From assembly GCA_900318815.1 (NCBI GenBank), contig ONMA01000013.1:58526-122525 (forward strand): 64,000 nt of DNA. The letters run 5' to 3'. This DNA is from an uncultured Prevotellaceae bacterium. Its GTDB lineage: Bacteria > Bacteroidota > Bacteroidia > Bacteroidales > Bacteroidaceae. Positions 8,901 through 17,036 of this stretch are shown here, piece by piece; the first letter of the stretch is position 1; each line of letters opens with the position of its first letter. A model generated the notes under the pieces. It did no database searches, had not been told where the DNA came from, and saw nothing but the letters and a program-made list of their open reading frames with translations. The position numbers were made by a program, and so were the translations under genes.

Positions 8901-9173
8901 CCCAAACAACTCTTAGACCGTATGCGTGCTGTCTGCAAGGGCAAGAGCACCTACGACAAAGAACTTTGCAAGGCCTTTAATGCTGAGACCAAGGACGGCA
9001 AGCAGATGGAACGCTACAGCAATCTGTTGCAGGATGCCATCTGCAGCATCATTGATGTAAAAGAAGAGCGCGATGTGATGAGCCTGTTCTCTGCGGGTGA
9101 AACCACCGCTTTGATGAATGACATTCAAGGTTTAGACGATTTTGAACTAATTTGCTTTTTGGTGATACGATGA
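5916..9173 (+). CDS. SNF2/DEAD-like helicase with PLD-like N-terminus, defence associated
   Basis: 1085 residues from ATG 5916; an in-frame GTG at 5889 is possible but its extra codons look non-coding. The N-terminal ~100 residues (IDDLKVQLTSSSKVQIAAAS) resemble the phospholipase-D-like region found in such helicases. Helicase motifs follow in order: ADSVGLGKT (Walker A), VVIDESHNF (motif II), MLSATPVNN (III), IATDCISEGQNLQ (V) and QRFGRIDRIGS (VI). It is the first gene of a run in which the stop TGA overlaps the next start (ATGA at 9170). Position before mod and res suggests a restriction or translocation accessory, as drmD-type helicases are in DISARM, though the other DISARM proteins are absent. 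Confidence 0.85.
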   Translation: MSNMGYMGGFATFDNINDRLIDDLKVQLTSSSKVQIAAASFSIYAYEALKAELEQIDELQFIFTSPTFSKIENKKEKREFFIPKLNRERSLYGSDYEIRLRNQLSQKAIARECADWIRRKVRFKTNVSEGSMYDFALIRNGNGHENAYTPFKDFTTTTLGLERGGELCTNIMRLGYPMTQKFVSDFNEMWQNKQHFKDVTDTILENIETVYKENSPDFIYFVTLYNIFSEFLEDLNEDDLPKEGTGFRTSQIWQKLYSFQRDAALAIINKLEKYNGCILADSVGLGKTFTALAVIKYYEVRNKDVLVLCPKKLHDNWDTFTKNYVNNPIAKDRLNYTVLFHSDLSRETGYSSGTDLSRINWAAYDLVVIDESHNFRNGGKVTNDDEDDNPKENRYLKLMNKVIKAGVKTKVLMLSATPVNNRFNDLKNQLQLAYEGDPEQINERLEIGTDIDDIFRQAQTAYNKWSKMEPEKRTTERLQDMLNFDFFQLLDAVTIARSRKHIEKYYDISEIGKFPKRAVPLERRPPLTDLEDSPKFSEIANRLNWLNYSVYTPSNYIQASRLYKYDVDIYEGTGLSISGREKGIRKLMAINLLKRLESSVNSFRLTLKRIKEQIDETIDKIEYHQGAYNIVDVYDLDMTDEEDDLFVGGKKTKIDLGDMDTLRWRRDLAEDQKTLSELLELIAPITPEYDSKLKMLEKDLMDKFAHPINGQNQKVLIFTAFSDTADYLYENLAMRIKNHTGLNVALITGDNEDKWTINNRKLRSDYNTILTLFSPISKERDKIYPDVKEEIDVLIATDCISEGQNLQDCDYLINFDIHWNPVRIIQRFGRIDRIGSKNDVIQLVNYWPDMELDDYINLKGRVESRMKATILTATGDDNPLTQEETNDLEYRRQQLERLKREVVDLEEMNTGVNIMDLGLNDFRMDLLPHKDDQDLMKAAPGMSAVVAANDIVRPGVMFVLKNRNNGVNINKLNLLHPFYMVYLDNEGNTICTHLQPKQLLDRMRAVCKGKSTYDKELCKAFNAETKDGKQMERYSNLLQDAICSIIDVKEERDVMSLFSAGETTALMNDIQGLDDFELICFLVIR

Positions 9174-9817
9174 GAGACAATTTGTTGCGCTACCCAGATA
9201 CGACGCTCTTTGGCAAGACGGTGCCAAAGAAATACTTCTACGACCAATTGGAAGTAAGTGCCAAAATGAAGCAACGGTTTGTCAACGACATTGAGGAAAT
9301 CGTGTGGCTCTATAAGCTGGCTCCCAACACGCTGAATGTACAAAAGGGCGAACAGGTTGGTGAGATAGAAATCATGCTCTGTCCGTTGAAAGATGTGGAT
9401 TGTCCTGTAGATGTATTCAAGTTTATCAGTCAGAAGATACCCCATCACATTGTGTTTATCCTCCAGTATGGCAGCAGTTATCGCCTGCTGATACAATATG
9501 GTCAGGACAGTTTTGTGTCGCCGTGGTGCCCCAAGGAGGAACTATCGCTGAAGATCGAGGGCCAGACACTCGACCGCATCTACGATGGTTTTGTGGGGCA
9601 GTTGACAGGCATCGGCAATAGAGATTCAGAGAGCCTGCAAGAGATTATCCGCCTGAAAAAAGAAATCAAGAAACTGTCAGATAAGATAGAAACCCTTCAA
9701 CGGCAGATACGCCGTGAGCCACAGCTGAACCGTCAGATTGAGATGAACAGCGAGGCGCGAGCAATGAAACAGCAATTAGGAGAATTAAAAAAGGAATTAA
9801 ATAAATGGAACACTTAA
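9170..9817 (+). CDS. DUF4391-like protein between helicase and Mod
   Basis: 215 residues from the ATG at 9170; a TTG at 9152 is less likely because the ATGA overlap with the helicase gene points to translational coupling. The first ~140 residues look globular (RYPDTTLFGKTVPKKYFYD, then LKDVDCPVDVFKFI and SSYRLLIQYG). The last ~60 are a charged coiled coil (LKKEIKKLSDKIETLQRQIR). I associate this pattern with DUF4391, a family repeatedly seen next to helicase and methyltransferase genes. Its biochemical role is not known to me. The 3' end overlaps mod by 13 bases. Confidence 0.65.
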   Translation: MRDNLLRYPDTTLFGKTVPKKYFYDQLEVSAKMKQRFVNDIEEIVWLYKLAPNTLNVQKGEQVGEIEIMLCPLKDVDCPVDVFKFISQKIPHHIVFILQYGSSYRLLIQYGQDSFVSPWCPKEELSLKIEGQTLDRIYDGFVGQLTGIGNRDSESLQEIIRLKKEIKKLSDKIETLQRQIRREPQLNRQIEMNSEARAMKQQLGELKKELNKWNT

Positions 9818-11784
9818 AGCAAGAAACAGTAAGTGGCGCTCAGCTGAACATGGATGCGCTCTATCAGATTTGCCCGCAATGCTTTACAGAGAGTAAAGAC
9901 CCCAAGACGGGGGAAGTTCGACGCTCTGTTGATTTCGAGAAGCTGCGCCTATTGTTAGGTGATAACGTCGCCGAAGGTGATGAACGTTACGACTTCACCT
10001 GGGTTGGCAAACGTGCGGCTTTGCAAGAGGCTGCCAAGCCTATTCGCAAGACTTTGCGCGCTTGCCCAGAGGAGAGCGTAGATTGGGAGAATACCAAGAA
10101 TCTCTATATTGAGGGCGATAACCTCGAAGTACTCAAACTGCTCCAGAACTCCTATATGGGCAAGGTGAAGATGATATATATTGACCCGCCTTATAATACA
10201 GGTAATGATTTTGTATATCATGACGACTTTTACGATGATTCTTATGAAGAGCACAATTATAACGAAGATGGAGAACGACTATTATCGCGCAATCAAGTAA
10301 CTCATGATGGAAAGTTAATTAGGAACACAGATAGCAACGGTCGTTTCCATTCTGACTGGTGTTCTATGATTTATTCTCGTCTGATGGTGGCGAGAAGTTT
10401 GCTGACTGAGGATGGCGTGATATTCATTTCAATTGATGATAATGAACAGAGAAATCTGAAGAATATTTGCGATGAGGTGTTTGGTGAGTCGAATTGGCTT
10501 ATTACAATGTCTGTTAACAGAGCAAGCGAAATTGCTACAGACAAAACTATCCAGAAACATGAGTATTGTCTCGTCTATTCAAAATCTATATATAGCATAG
10601 GTATGTGTGGTAAAAAGCAATACTCAATATCAAGAGGAACGGTGGGGAATGTTGACCAAACTATGCCAGAAATTACTTTCCCAAAAGGTCTAAAATGTGT
10701 AAATATTCAAGATGGAGTTTACAATTTATCCCGTCAAATTGAGAATAGCCGAGAAAACATTGAAGTGTTATCCCCATTTGTTGTTAAGAATGGAATACTT
10801 GCTGAAGACGTTATATTAAAGGCAAGATGGAGAAGTTCTAATGATATGAGAAACTTCTTTGCCAACAAATGTAAACCTACACAAGCAAAGATAAACGGGC
10901 TCATTGAAGAAATATACTTTGATGGAGATAGATTTATGCCATATATAAAGAAATTGGTAACTGAAAAGATACCATCGTTATACCTAGATAACAAGAGAGG
11001 AAGTACAGATTTGGTTTCAATCAATATGAACTTTTTTGATTTTCCAAAATCAGTTCAGACAATTGGCCAATTTGTCTCTTACGTCACAACAAATGATGAT
11101 CTAATCCTTGACTTTTTTTCTGGCTCTGCAACAACAGCCCACGCTGTGATGCAACTCAATGCAGAGGATGGTGGCAATAGAAAGTTCATCATGATACAGT
11201 TGACGGAAGAAACGACAGAGGACAGCGAGGCATATAAAGCTGGTTACAAAAACATCTGTGAAATAGGCAAGGAACGTATTCGTCGAGCAGGAAAGAAAAT
11301 ATTGGAGGAGCGAAAAGCAAAGCAAGCCGACCTGTTCTCTGGTGAGCAAAAGAAATTGGATGTAGGCTTCCGCGTGTTCAAATGCGCAGATAGCAACATG
11401 AAGGATGTTTATTACGCTCCAGCAGAATACTCTCAGGAGTTGCTATTAGGCTTAGAAGACAACATCAAGGAAGACCGTAACGACCTTGACCTGCTCTTTG
11501 GCTGTATGCTCGACTGGGGTGTAACCCTCGACTTGCCACTCCGCTCAGAAAAGGTAGATGGCATAAACATCTACATTGTCAACGAAGGTGACTTGGTGGC
11601 TTGCTTCGAAAAGCATATCCCAGAGTCAGTTATCGACCATATTGCCTCCTTGCTCCCCATGCGAGTAGTGTTGCGCGACAGTTGCTTCGATGAAGCCAAG
11701 GAGAAAATGAATTTCTTCGAGATCTTCAAGCAGCGCACAGGCTGGAGCGAAGAGGAAGTACGGAAGAACGTCAGAGTGATTTAA
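9805..11784 (+). CDS. mod: Type III restriction-modification DNA adenine methyltransferase (Mod)
   Basis: 659 residues. The catalytic motif IV, DPPYNTG, is at residue 127 and the SAM-binding motif I, DFFSGSATTAHA, near residue 436. This order (catalytic before SAM-binding) is that of beta-class methyltransferases, which include type III Mod. The segment between roughly residues 240 and 420 is more AT-rich and should be the target-recognition domain, the part that is normally swapped. It overlaps the DUF4391-like gene upstream. The Res partner is not next: an ATPase gene lies between. Confidence 0.9.
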   Translation: MEHLKQETVSGAQLNMDALYQICPQCFTESKDPKTGEVRRSVDFEKLRLLLGDNVAEGDERYDFTWVGKRAALQEAAKPIRKTLRACPEESVDWENTKNLYIEGDNLEVLKLLQNSYMGKVKMIYIDPPYNTGNDFVYHDDFYDDSYEEHNYNEDGERLLSRNQVTHDGKLIRNTDSNGRFHSDWCSMIYSRLMVARSLLTEDGVIFISIDDNEQRNLKNICDEVFGESNWLITMSVNRASEIATDKTIQKHEYCLVYSKSIYSIGMCGKKQYSISRGTVGNVDQTMPEITFPKGLKCVNIQDGVYNLSRQIENSRENIEVLSPFVVKNGILAEDVILKARWRSSNDMRNFFANKCKPTQAKINGLIEEIYFDGDRFMPYIKKLVTEKIPSLYLDNKRGSTDLVSINMNFFDFPKSVQTIGQFVSYVTTNDDLILDFFSGSATTAHAVMQLNAEDGGNRKFIMIQLTEETTEDSEAYKAGYKNICEIGKERIRRAGKKILEERKAKQADLFSGEQKKLDVGFRVFKCADSNMKDVYYAPAEYSQELLLGLEDNIKEDRNDLDLLFGCMLDWGVTLDLPLRSEKVDGINIYIVNEGDLVACFEKHIPESVIDHIASLLPMRVVLRDSCFDEAKEKMNFFEIFKQRTGWSEEEVRKNVRVI

Positions 11785-11794
11785 ATTTTGACGT

Positions 11795-11909
11795 TTCGTC
11801 AATAAAAATGTGTAAAAACAACGATTATTCGTCAAGAAAAGTGTGATAAAGTTTGTTTATTCGTCAAGAAAAGTGTATCTTTGCAGCGATTATTCATCAA
11901 TAAAAATGT
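11795..11909 (+). repeat. Four regularly spaced 17-bp direct repeats upstream of the ATPase gene
   Basis: Copies of TTCRTCAAKAAAARTGT start at 11795, 11828, 11860 and 11893, a spacing of 33, 32 and 33 bp. The third copy overlaps the TATCTTTG promoter box at 11876-11883 and the fourth lies between that box and the start codon. This layout fits operator sites, possibly for autoregulation. It is too short and too AT-rich in the gaps to be a CRISPR array. Confidence 0.85.
11876..11883 (+). promoter_or_regulatory. -7 promoter box inside the operon, for the ATPase gene
   Basis: TATCTTTG followed by GCAGC, 33 bases before the ATG at 11917. It suggests that the ATPase and Res genes can be transcribed separately from mod. 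Confidence 0.6.
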
Positions 11910-11916
11910 ATAAGCA

Positions 11917-13254
11917 ATGAAAAGAACGCTTTATAACCAGTTGGTTGAGTGGAAAAATAGCCCTGCAAGAAAACCGCTCATTTTGGAGGGTGCACGTCAG
12001 GTTGGCAAGACTTGGCTCATGAAAGAGTTTGGTAAAAACAAGTATGAGAACATGGTTTATGTCAATTGTGCAGACGAAGACTTTGCTAAATCATTATTCT
12101 TGCGAGATCTCAAGCCCGACCGTATCCTGCGTGATATTGTTGCCAATACAAGACAACGAATTGAACCAGGGAACACGCTTCTTATCTTTGATGAGATACA
12201 AGAAGCACCCAATGGTATTACGTCACTCAAATACTTCTGTGAGGATGCTCCAGAGCAGCATGTCATTGCTGCAGGCTCGCTGCTGGGGGTTATACATCAC
12301 CCAGGTGAGTCATATCCTGTTGGCAAGGTTAATATCCTGAGGCTTTATCCCATGTCTTTTGAAGAATTTCTTTGGGCACGAGGTTACGAAAAGCTTGCGG
12401 AAATCTTAAAGGCTTGTGAGTGGGAATCTATAGAGGTATTACAAAGTACGCTTGAGGATTTACTCCGCCAGTATTTTTATGTCGGAGGTATGCCTGAAGC
12501 AGTATTGGACTGGACGACTCATGAGGATGTCCTCAATATCCGGGAAATACAGAATAGAATCATCAATTCGTATGCCAACGACATTTCAAAACATGCTGGT
12601 GCTGAGGCTGAAAGAATTAGAATGGTTTGGAACAGCATACCAGCTCAATTAGCCAAGGATAATAAGAAGTTCATTTATGGTGCTGTGAAGAAAGGCGGAC
12701 GTGCAAAGGATTTCGAAGTGGCCATTCAATGGTTGGTTGACGCAGGGCTTGTACATAAGATATATCGAAGCAAGTCACCTGAGATGCCTTTGAAGTTCTA
12801 TGAAGATTTCAACGCATTCAAACTGTTCCTTCTTGACGTTGGGCTGCTTGGGGCGTTGACAAATGCCAGTCCGGCTCAGATGATTGTCAACAATGATGTG
12901 TTCAAAGAGTTTAAAGGCGCTTTTACGGAGAATTATGTCTTACAGCAAATTGTCCCTGACAGGTCCTTGTCTATTTGTTATTTCAGCAAGGACAATTCAA
13001 AAATAGAAATAGATTTTCTTGTTCAGACATATAGCCGATTGATACCTATTGAAGTGAAGGCTGAAGAGAATGTCAAGAGCAAGTCGCTGAGGCAGTTCAT
13101 TACCATTGATCATCCTGACAAAAACTTGAAAGGCCTCCGTTGTTCAATGAAACCCTATATTGACCAAGGCTGGATGGAGAACATACCACTCTATAGTATT
13201 CTTGGCTATATCAACAAACAATTAGAAAAGGAGAAAAATGCGTTTAAAGTTTAA
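11917..13254 (+). CDS. AAA-family ATPase with DUF4143 C-terminal domain
   Basis: 445 residues. Walker A is GARQVGKT at residues 25-32, and Walker B is LLIFDEIQEAP at about residue 90. The C-terminal third holds the DUF4143 region, with a nuclease-like pattern IEIDFLVQ followed by IPIEVKAEE, which resembles a PD-(D/E)xK core. Such ATPases are abundant and scattered in Bacteroidales genomes and are poorly understood. Here one is placed between mod and res, with its own promoter and repeat array, yet its 3' end overlaps the res start by 17 bases. It may be an insertion that became part of the unit or a functional subunit. Confidence 0.85.
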   Translation: MKRTLYNQLVEWKNSPARKPLILEGARQVGKTWLMKEFGKNKYENMVYVNCADEDFAKSLFLRDLKPDRILRDIVANTRQRIEPGNTLLIFDEIQEAPNGITSLKYFCEDAPEQHVIAAGSLLGVIHHPGESYPVGKVNILRLYPMSFEEFLWARGYEKLAEILKACEWESIEVLQSTLEDLLRQYFYVGGMPEAVLDWTTHEDVLNIREIQNRIINSYANDISKHAGAEAERIRMVWNSIPAQLAKDNKKFIYGAVKKGGRAKDFEVAIQWLVDAGLVHKIYRSKSPEMPLKFYEDFNAFKLFLLDVGLLGALTNASPAQMIVNNDVFKEFKGAFTENYVLQQIVPDRSLSICYFSKDNSKIEIDFLVQTYSRLIPIEVKAEENVKSKSLRQFITIDHPDKNLKGLRCSMKPYIDQGWMENIPLYSILGYINKQLEKEKNAFKV

Positions 13255-16200
13255 GCATCAGCAATTCCAGAAGGACGCGGCGCAGGCGGTTACTGACGTG
13301 TTCTTTGGCCAGCCATATTCTGACAGAAACACCTACCAGATAGACCAAGGTGCGGGCGGCGGCAACTTCTTCGAGATGATAGGAACCAGCAACATGCCGC
13401 TGAAGATAGAGCGCGAGACGCTGGTGGATAATATCCGCAGTATCCAGATGCGACAGGGTATGAAACCTATCGAGCGTTTGGAAGGAGGAAAGGATTTGAA
13501 GCTGACCATCGAGATGGAAACAGGTACGGGTAAGACCTATACCTATATCAAGACCATGTATGAGCTGAATGCTAAATATGGCTGGAGTAAGTTCATCATC
13601 GTGGTGCCCAGCGTGGCTATCCGCGAGGGTGTGAAGAAGAGCTTCGATATGCTGCAAGACCACTTTGCCCAGGACTATGGCAAGCGTATTCAGTACTTTA
13701 TCTACGACTCGTCGCAGCCCACGAAGATAGACATCTTTGCCTCAGACACCAATATGCATGTGATGATTATCAACACGCAGGCCTTCAATGCCCGTGGTGA
13801 GGACGCAAGACGTATTGACATGAAGCTTGACTCGTTCCGTAGTCGTAAGCCTATTGATGTGATAGCTGCTACCAATCCTATCGTGATCATCGACGAGCCC
13901 CAGAGTGTATTAGGTTCAAACAAGGCTAATGCCACTCGCGAGAAACTGGAGAAGTTCAGGCCACTCTTCACCTTATTATATAGTGCCACCCACAGGCGCG
14001 ACGATGTCTATAATATGATTTATCGTCTGGATGCGATGGATGCCTATAACAAGAAACTGGTGAAGAAGATTGCCGTGAAAGGTATTGAGCAGAAAGGTTC
14101 TACCGCTACCAATGGCTACTTCAACTTGCAGCAGATAATTATTTCAACGGGTAATCCGCAGGCGCGAATTTCGTTTGATGTCAAGACACCGACAGGCGTA
14201 AAGCAGACCACCAAGACGGTGGATGAAGGTTTTAATCTGTATGACCATAGCGGAGAACTGGCAGAGTATAAGGATGGCTTTATCATTCAGAGCATCGACG
14301 GACGCGAAGGTTCTGTGACGCTGCTGAACGGACAGAAGTTCTATGAAGGTGATGTAGTGGGGGCTGTAAACGAGGATGCCTTGCGCAGAATCCAAATTAG
14401 CGAGACTATCTACACCCATCTGGAACGAGAGCGTGAACTGTATCGTAAGGGAATCAAGGTGCTGTCGCTGTTTTTTATCGACCATGTGGATAGCTACAGG
14501 CTCTATTTAGAAGGTGGAGCCACCGCCAATGGTAAGTTTGCAGAGATGTTTGAGGAGGAATATAAGAAGGCTGTTGAGTCGCTGAACCTGACCTTTGACG
14601 AGCAGGACTATATCGACTATCTGAAGAAATGGCAACCAGGCCAAGTGCATCAGGGCTATTTCTCGAAGGATAAAAAGGGTAACTTTGTTAATTCGAAGTT
14701 GGAGCGTGGCACCACAGACTCCAACGACCGCGATGCCTACGACCTGATTATGAAGGATAAGGAGCGACTGTTGAGCTTCGAGGAGCCTGTGCGTTTCATT
14801 TTCTCTCACTCTGCGTTGAAGGAGGGTTGGGACAATCCCAATGTATTCCAGATATGTACGCTAAAGAACTCGGACAACGAGACGAAGAAGCGTCAGGAGG
14901 TGGGGCGTGGTATGCGCCTCTGTGTGAATAAATTGGGTGAGCGTCAGGACGAAGACGTATTAGGCATGGATGTTCACGAAACCAATGTGCTGACCATCAT
15001 TGCCAGCGAGAGCTACGATGACTTTGCCAAAAAGCTTCAGACCGAGATGGCAGAGGTGGTGGCAGACCGTCCTGTATTGGTGACCGCTACGCTGTTCAAC
15101 GACCAAGTGGTCTATGACCAGAATGGCAACACCCACCGCTTTACCCATGAGGAATCTTTCGGTATCATGGATATGCTGGTCTTTCAGGGCTACGTCAGGA
15201 AAGGTCGTCTGACAGACAAATACCATCAGGACAAGAAGAGTAAGGCACTCGACTTCGACGAGTATAACGCTGTGAAGGATGCTATCGTGCTGATGCTCGA
15301 CAAGATTTACGATCCTGACAAACTGATGCCGGATAATAGCCGTAAGGTGCGCGAGGCTCACTTTGACAAGAACAAGTTTGACAAGAAGGAGTTCCAGAAT
15401 CTTTGGAAGAAGATTAACACGAAGACCTACTATACGGTGGACTTCGAAACTGACGAGCTGATTAGGAACGCCATCAAGGAGATTGACAACCATCTGGCGG
15501 TTTCGGAAATCAGAATCATGGTAGGCTCTGGAGAACTGGAGAAGATAGAGGACAAGCAATCGCTGCAGAACCAGACCGCGATGACCTCAGCAAAGGTGAA
15601 AACCATCCATGTAAAGGAGGCCATTGGAGGGAGTGTAACCTACGACCTGATTGGTAAACTGGTAGAAGCCACTCAATTGACACGTCATGCTATCGTACAG
15701 ATACTGACAGGTATCAGGGATGCCACCTTCAAACAGTTCAAGATTAACCCTGAGGAGTTTATCATCAAGGTAGGCAATATGATTAATCAGGTCAAGGCGC
15801 TGGCTGTGATTCAGCACATAGAGTACCACAAGATGGAGGAACGTTTTGAGACGGATATCTTCGCTGAATCTACGTTGAAAGGTAAACTGGGTATCAATGC
15901 CATCGAATCATCCAAGTCGCTCTATGACCTTGTAGTAGTGGATAGTCAGGGCATTGAGAAGAAGTTTGCTGAAGACCTGGAGGCTCACGACGATGTGGTG
16001 GTGTATACCAAGTTGCCACGAGGTTTCTATATCAATACCCCTATGGGCAAGTATAATCCAGACTGGGCCATCGCCTTGAAGGAAGGTGATGTGAAGCACA
16101 TCTACTTCGTGGCAGAGACAAAGGGCAGCTTAGAGTCTGGCCAATTGCGAGGTACAGAGGCAGCCAAGATAGAGTGTGCTCGCCAGCACTTCCAGACCAT

Positions 16201-16270
16201 CAGCAGTGGCGACATCAAGTATGATGTGGTGACCTGCTATTCAGAGTTAATGAATGCAGTAATGAATTAA
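13238..16270 (+). CDS. res: Type III restriction enzyme, helicase/nuclease subunit (Res)
   Basis: 1010 residues. Motifs in order: METGTGKTYTYI (Walker A), IVIIDEPQSV (DEAD-like motif II), LYSATHRR (III), SHSALKEGWDNP (V) and KKRQEVGRGMRLC (VI). A C-terminal PD-(D/E)xK endonuclease follows, seen as YNPDWAI and then FVAETKGS. All key residues look intact, so the subunit should be active with Mod. An AAGGAG-like sequence precedes the ATG, which lies inside the end of the ATPase gene. Confidence 0.92.
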   Translation: MRLKFKHQQFQKDAAQAVTDVFFGQPYSDRNTYQIDQGAGGGNFFEMIGTSNMPLKIERETLVDNIRSIQMRQGMKPIERLEGGKDLKLTIEMETGTGKTYTYIKTMYELNAKYGWSKFIIVVPSVAIREGVKKSFDMLQDHFAQDYGKRIQYFIYDSSQPTKIDIFASDTNMHVMIINTQAFNARGEDARRIDMKLDSFRSRKPIDVIAATNPIVIIDEPQSVLGSNKANATREKLEKFRPLFTLLYSATHRRDDVYNMIYRLDAMDAYNKKLVKKIAVKGIEQKGSTATNGYFNLQQIIISTGNPQARISFDVKTPTGVKQTTKTVDEGFNLYDHSGELAEYKDGFIIQSIDGREGSVTLLNGQKFYEGDVVGAVNEDALRRIQISETIYTHLERERELYRKGIKVLSLFFIDHVDSYRLYLEGGATANGKFAEMFEEEYKKAVESLNLTFDEQDYIDYLKKWQPGQVHQGYFSKDKKGNFVNSKLERGTTDSNDRDAYDLIMKDKERLLSFEEPVRFIFSHSALKEGWDNPNVFQICTLKNSDNETKKRQEVGRGMRLCVNKLGERQDEDVLGMDVHETNVLTIIASESYDDFAKKLQTEMAEVVADRPVLVTATLFNDQVVYDQNGNTHRFTHEESFGIMDMLVFQGYVRKGRLTDKYHQDKKSKALDFDEYNAVKDAIVLMLDKIYDPDKLMPDNSRKVREAHFDKNKFDKKEFQNLWKKINTKTYYTVDFETDELIRNAIKEIDNHLAVSEIRIMVGSGELEKIEDKQSLQNQTAMTSAKVKTIHVKEAIGGSVTYDLIGKLVEATQLTRHAIVQILTGIRDATFKQFKINPEEFIIKVGNMINQVKALAVIQHIEYHKMEERFETDIFAESTLKGKLGINAIESSKSLYDLVVVDSQGIEKKFAEDLEAHDDVVVYTKLPRGFYINTPMGKYNPDWAIALKEGDVKHIYFVAETKGSLESGQLRGTEAAKIECARQHFQTISSGDIKYDVVTCYSELMNAVMN

Positions 16271-16279
16271 AAACCAAAT

Positions 16280-16327
16280 CGGTCGATATTGCACAACGGT
16301 ACCGCCCCCGTTGTGCAATATCGACCG
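16280..16327 (+). terminator. Perfect 20-bp inverted repeat just after res
   Basis: 16280-16299 and 16308-16327 are exact reverse complements with an 8-base loop. It starts ten bases after the res stop. There is no following T-run, so a simple intrinsic terminator is not clear. The right arm continues directly into the methyltransferase remnant, so part of it may come from that gene. Confidence 0.5.
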
Positions 16328-16472
16328 CCTCGTCTATCACCTCTACGGCCTGACCTATGATGAGGTGCTCATCATCGACTCAACCCCGCCATTCTTGCGT
16401 TCCGTTGGTAGCAAGCAGCAGAGCCGAGCGTACGCAAGAAGAGTACGAAAAAGAAGAAAAATGAAGGCGTAA
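16316..16472 (+). pseudogene. Tail of a type IIG/Eco57I-like DNA methyltransferase, copy A, with a 37-bp insertion
   Basis: Bases from 16320 encode IDRLVYHLYGLTYDEVLIID, a C-terminal phrase I associate with Eco57I-type methyltransferase/restriction fusions. At 16394-16430 a 37-bp element (CTTGCGTTCCGTTGGT...) interrupts it and shifts the frame. Copy B at 17431-17508 has the uninterrupted sequence (FTQEEYEKEEK, stop), which defines the insertion exactly. Homology between A and B continues about 50 bases beyond the stop. Only the tail of the gene is left. Confidence 0.65.
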
Positions 16473-16517
16473 GAAAAGAAAAATGCCAAAACATTTGGTG
16501 GTTACTGAAAAAGGTCT

Positions 16518-16525
16518 TATCTTTG
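16518..16525 (+). promoter_or_regulatory. -7 box of small-RNA candidate copy 2
   Basis: TATCTTTG followed by CATTG, placed exactly as in copies 1 and 3. Confidence 0.5.
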
Positions 16526-16529
16526 CATT

Positions 16530-16655
16530 GTCAAAGCAACCGTTTTGGCTATCCGGGCAGAATCCCGCGAAAGCAGGACTTTATTGATACCGCTTCGGAG
16601 TAAGACATCACCGCCCCTGCTCCACTTAAAACCATCCCTAACAGGGTGGTTTTAT
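16530..16655 (+). ncRNA. Candidate small RNA, copy 2 of 3
   Basis: Hairpin GTCAAAGC-aacc-GTTTTGGC (16530-16549), a second hairpin around CGGG-cagaat-CCCG (16554-16566), the conserved GCTCCACTTAAAA, and a terminator-like hairpin (16628-16653) followed by TATCTTTCAT. The first hairpin differs in sequence from copies 1 and 3 but keeps its pairing. The 3' end overlaps the stop region of the convergent toxin fragment. Confidence 0.5.
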
Positions 16656-16850
16656 CTTTCATATAACCTTCTGAAAGTAAGAAAGAAATTAGGTTTTGTG
16701 GCCATACTTCGGTTAACAGCCACTTGCTTATGCCCCTTGAAAACAAGAACTTCAATAGCTTTTGGGTTTACCTCAAAGTATTTGTTTATAGCGAAAGCAA
16801 GTGAACGTGTGTTGTATTCTAACGTTAAGTTAAGCAAAATCCATTGGACC
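16652..16850 (-). pseudogene. 3' fragment of a CdiA-C-like nuclease toxin gene
   Basis: About 65 residues on the reverse strand, from WILLNLTLEYNTRSLA to LTFRRLYER. They align with the last 62 residues of the 211-residue protein at 61093 (VLLNMTVDYNTRLLA to FRKRYEK), including EVLVFKGHK against EVLIFKGKK. The upstream part of the gene is missing. At about 16850 the homology stops and unrelated sequence begins. Confidence 0.65.
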
Positions 16851-16955
16851 CGTATCTTCGAACTCTACGGCCTGCCTCAGGAAGAGCGGGACAAAATCGG
16901 ATACATCGATTTTCATGGTGACAAAGATGAAGACGACGAAGACGATGATGAGTAA
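16842..16955 (+). pseudogene. Short acidic C-terminal gene fragment
   Basis: The forward strand encodes WTRIFELYGLPQEERDKIGY and then an aspartate/glutamate-rich end before a TAA-type stop. It has no start or upstream domain. It looks like the end of some larger protein, perhaps another restriction or methyltransferase gene, but I cannot name it. Confidence 0.35.
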
Positions 16956-17036
16956 GGTTTTAGTGACTGCGGAAGTAGTGCAACAGGAAGTCACGGGATG
17001 TCATAAAGGGCAGGGTGCAGAACTCAAGAAAAACCT

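Noticed and set aside
11795-11909. Regular direct repeats considered as a mini CRISPR array
   Set aside because: Repeats are only 17 bp, the 15-16-bp gaps are AT-rich and similar to each other, and there are no cas genes.
16545-16955. 136-codon forward frame as one gene
   Set aside because: The left half is the small-RNA element and the reverse complement of a toxin tail; only the last ~38 codons look like protein, and they are listed as a fragment.
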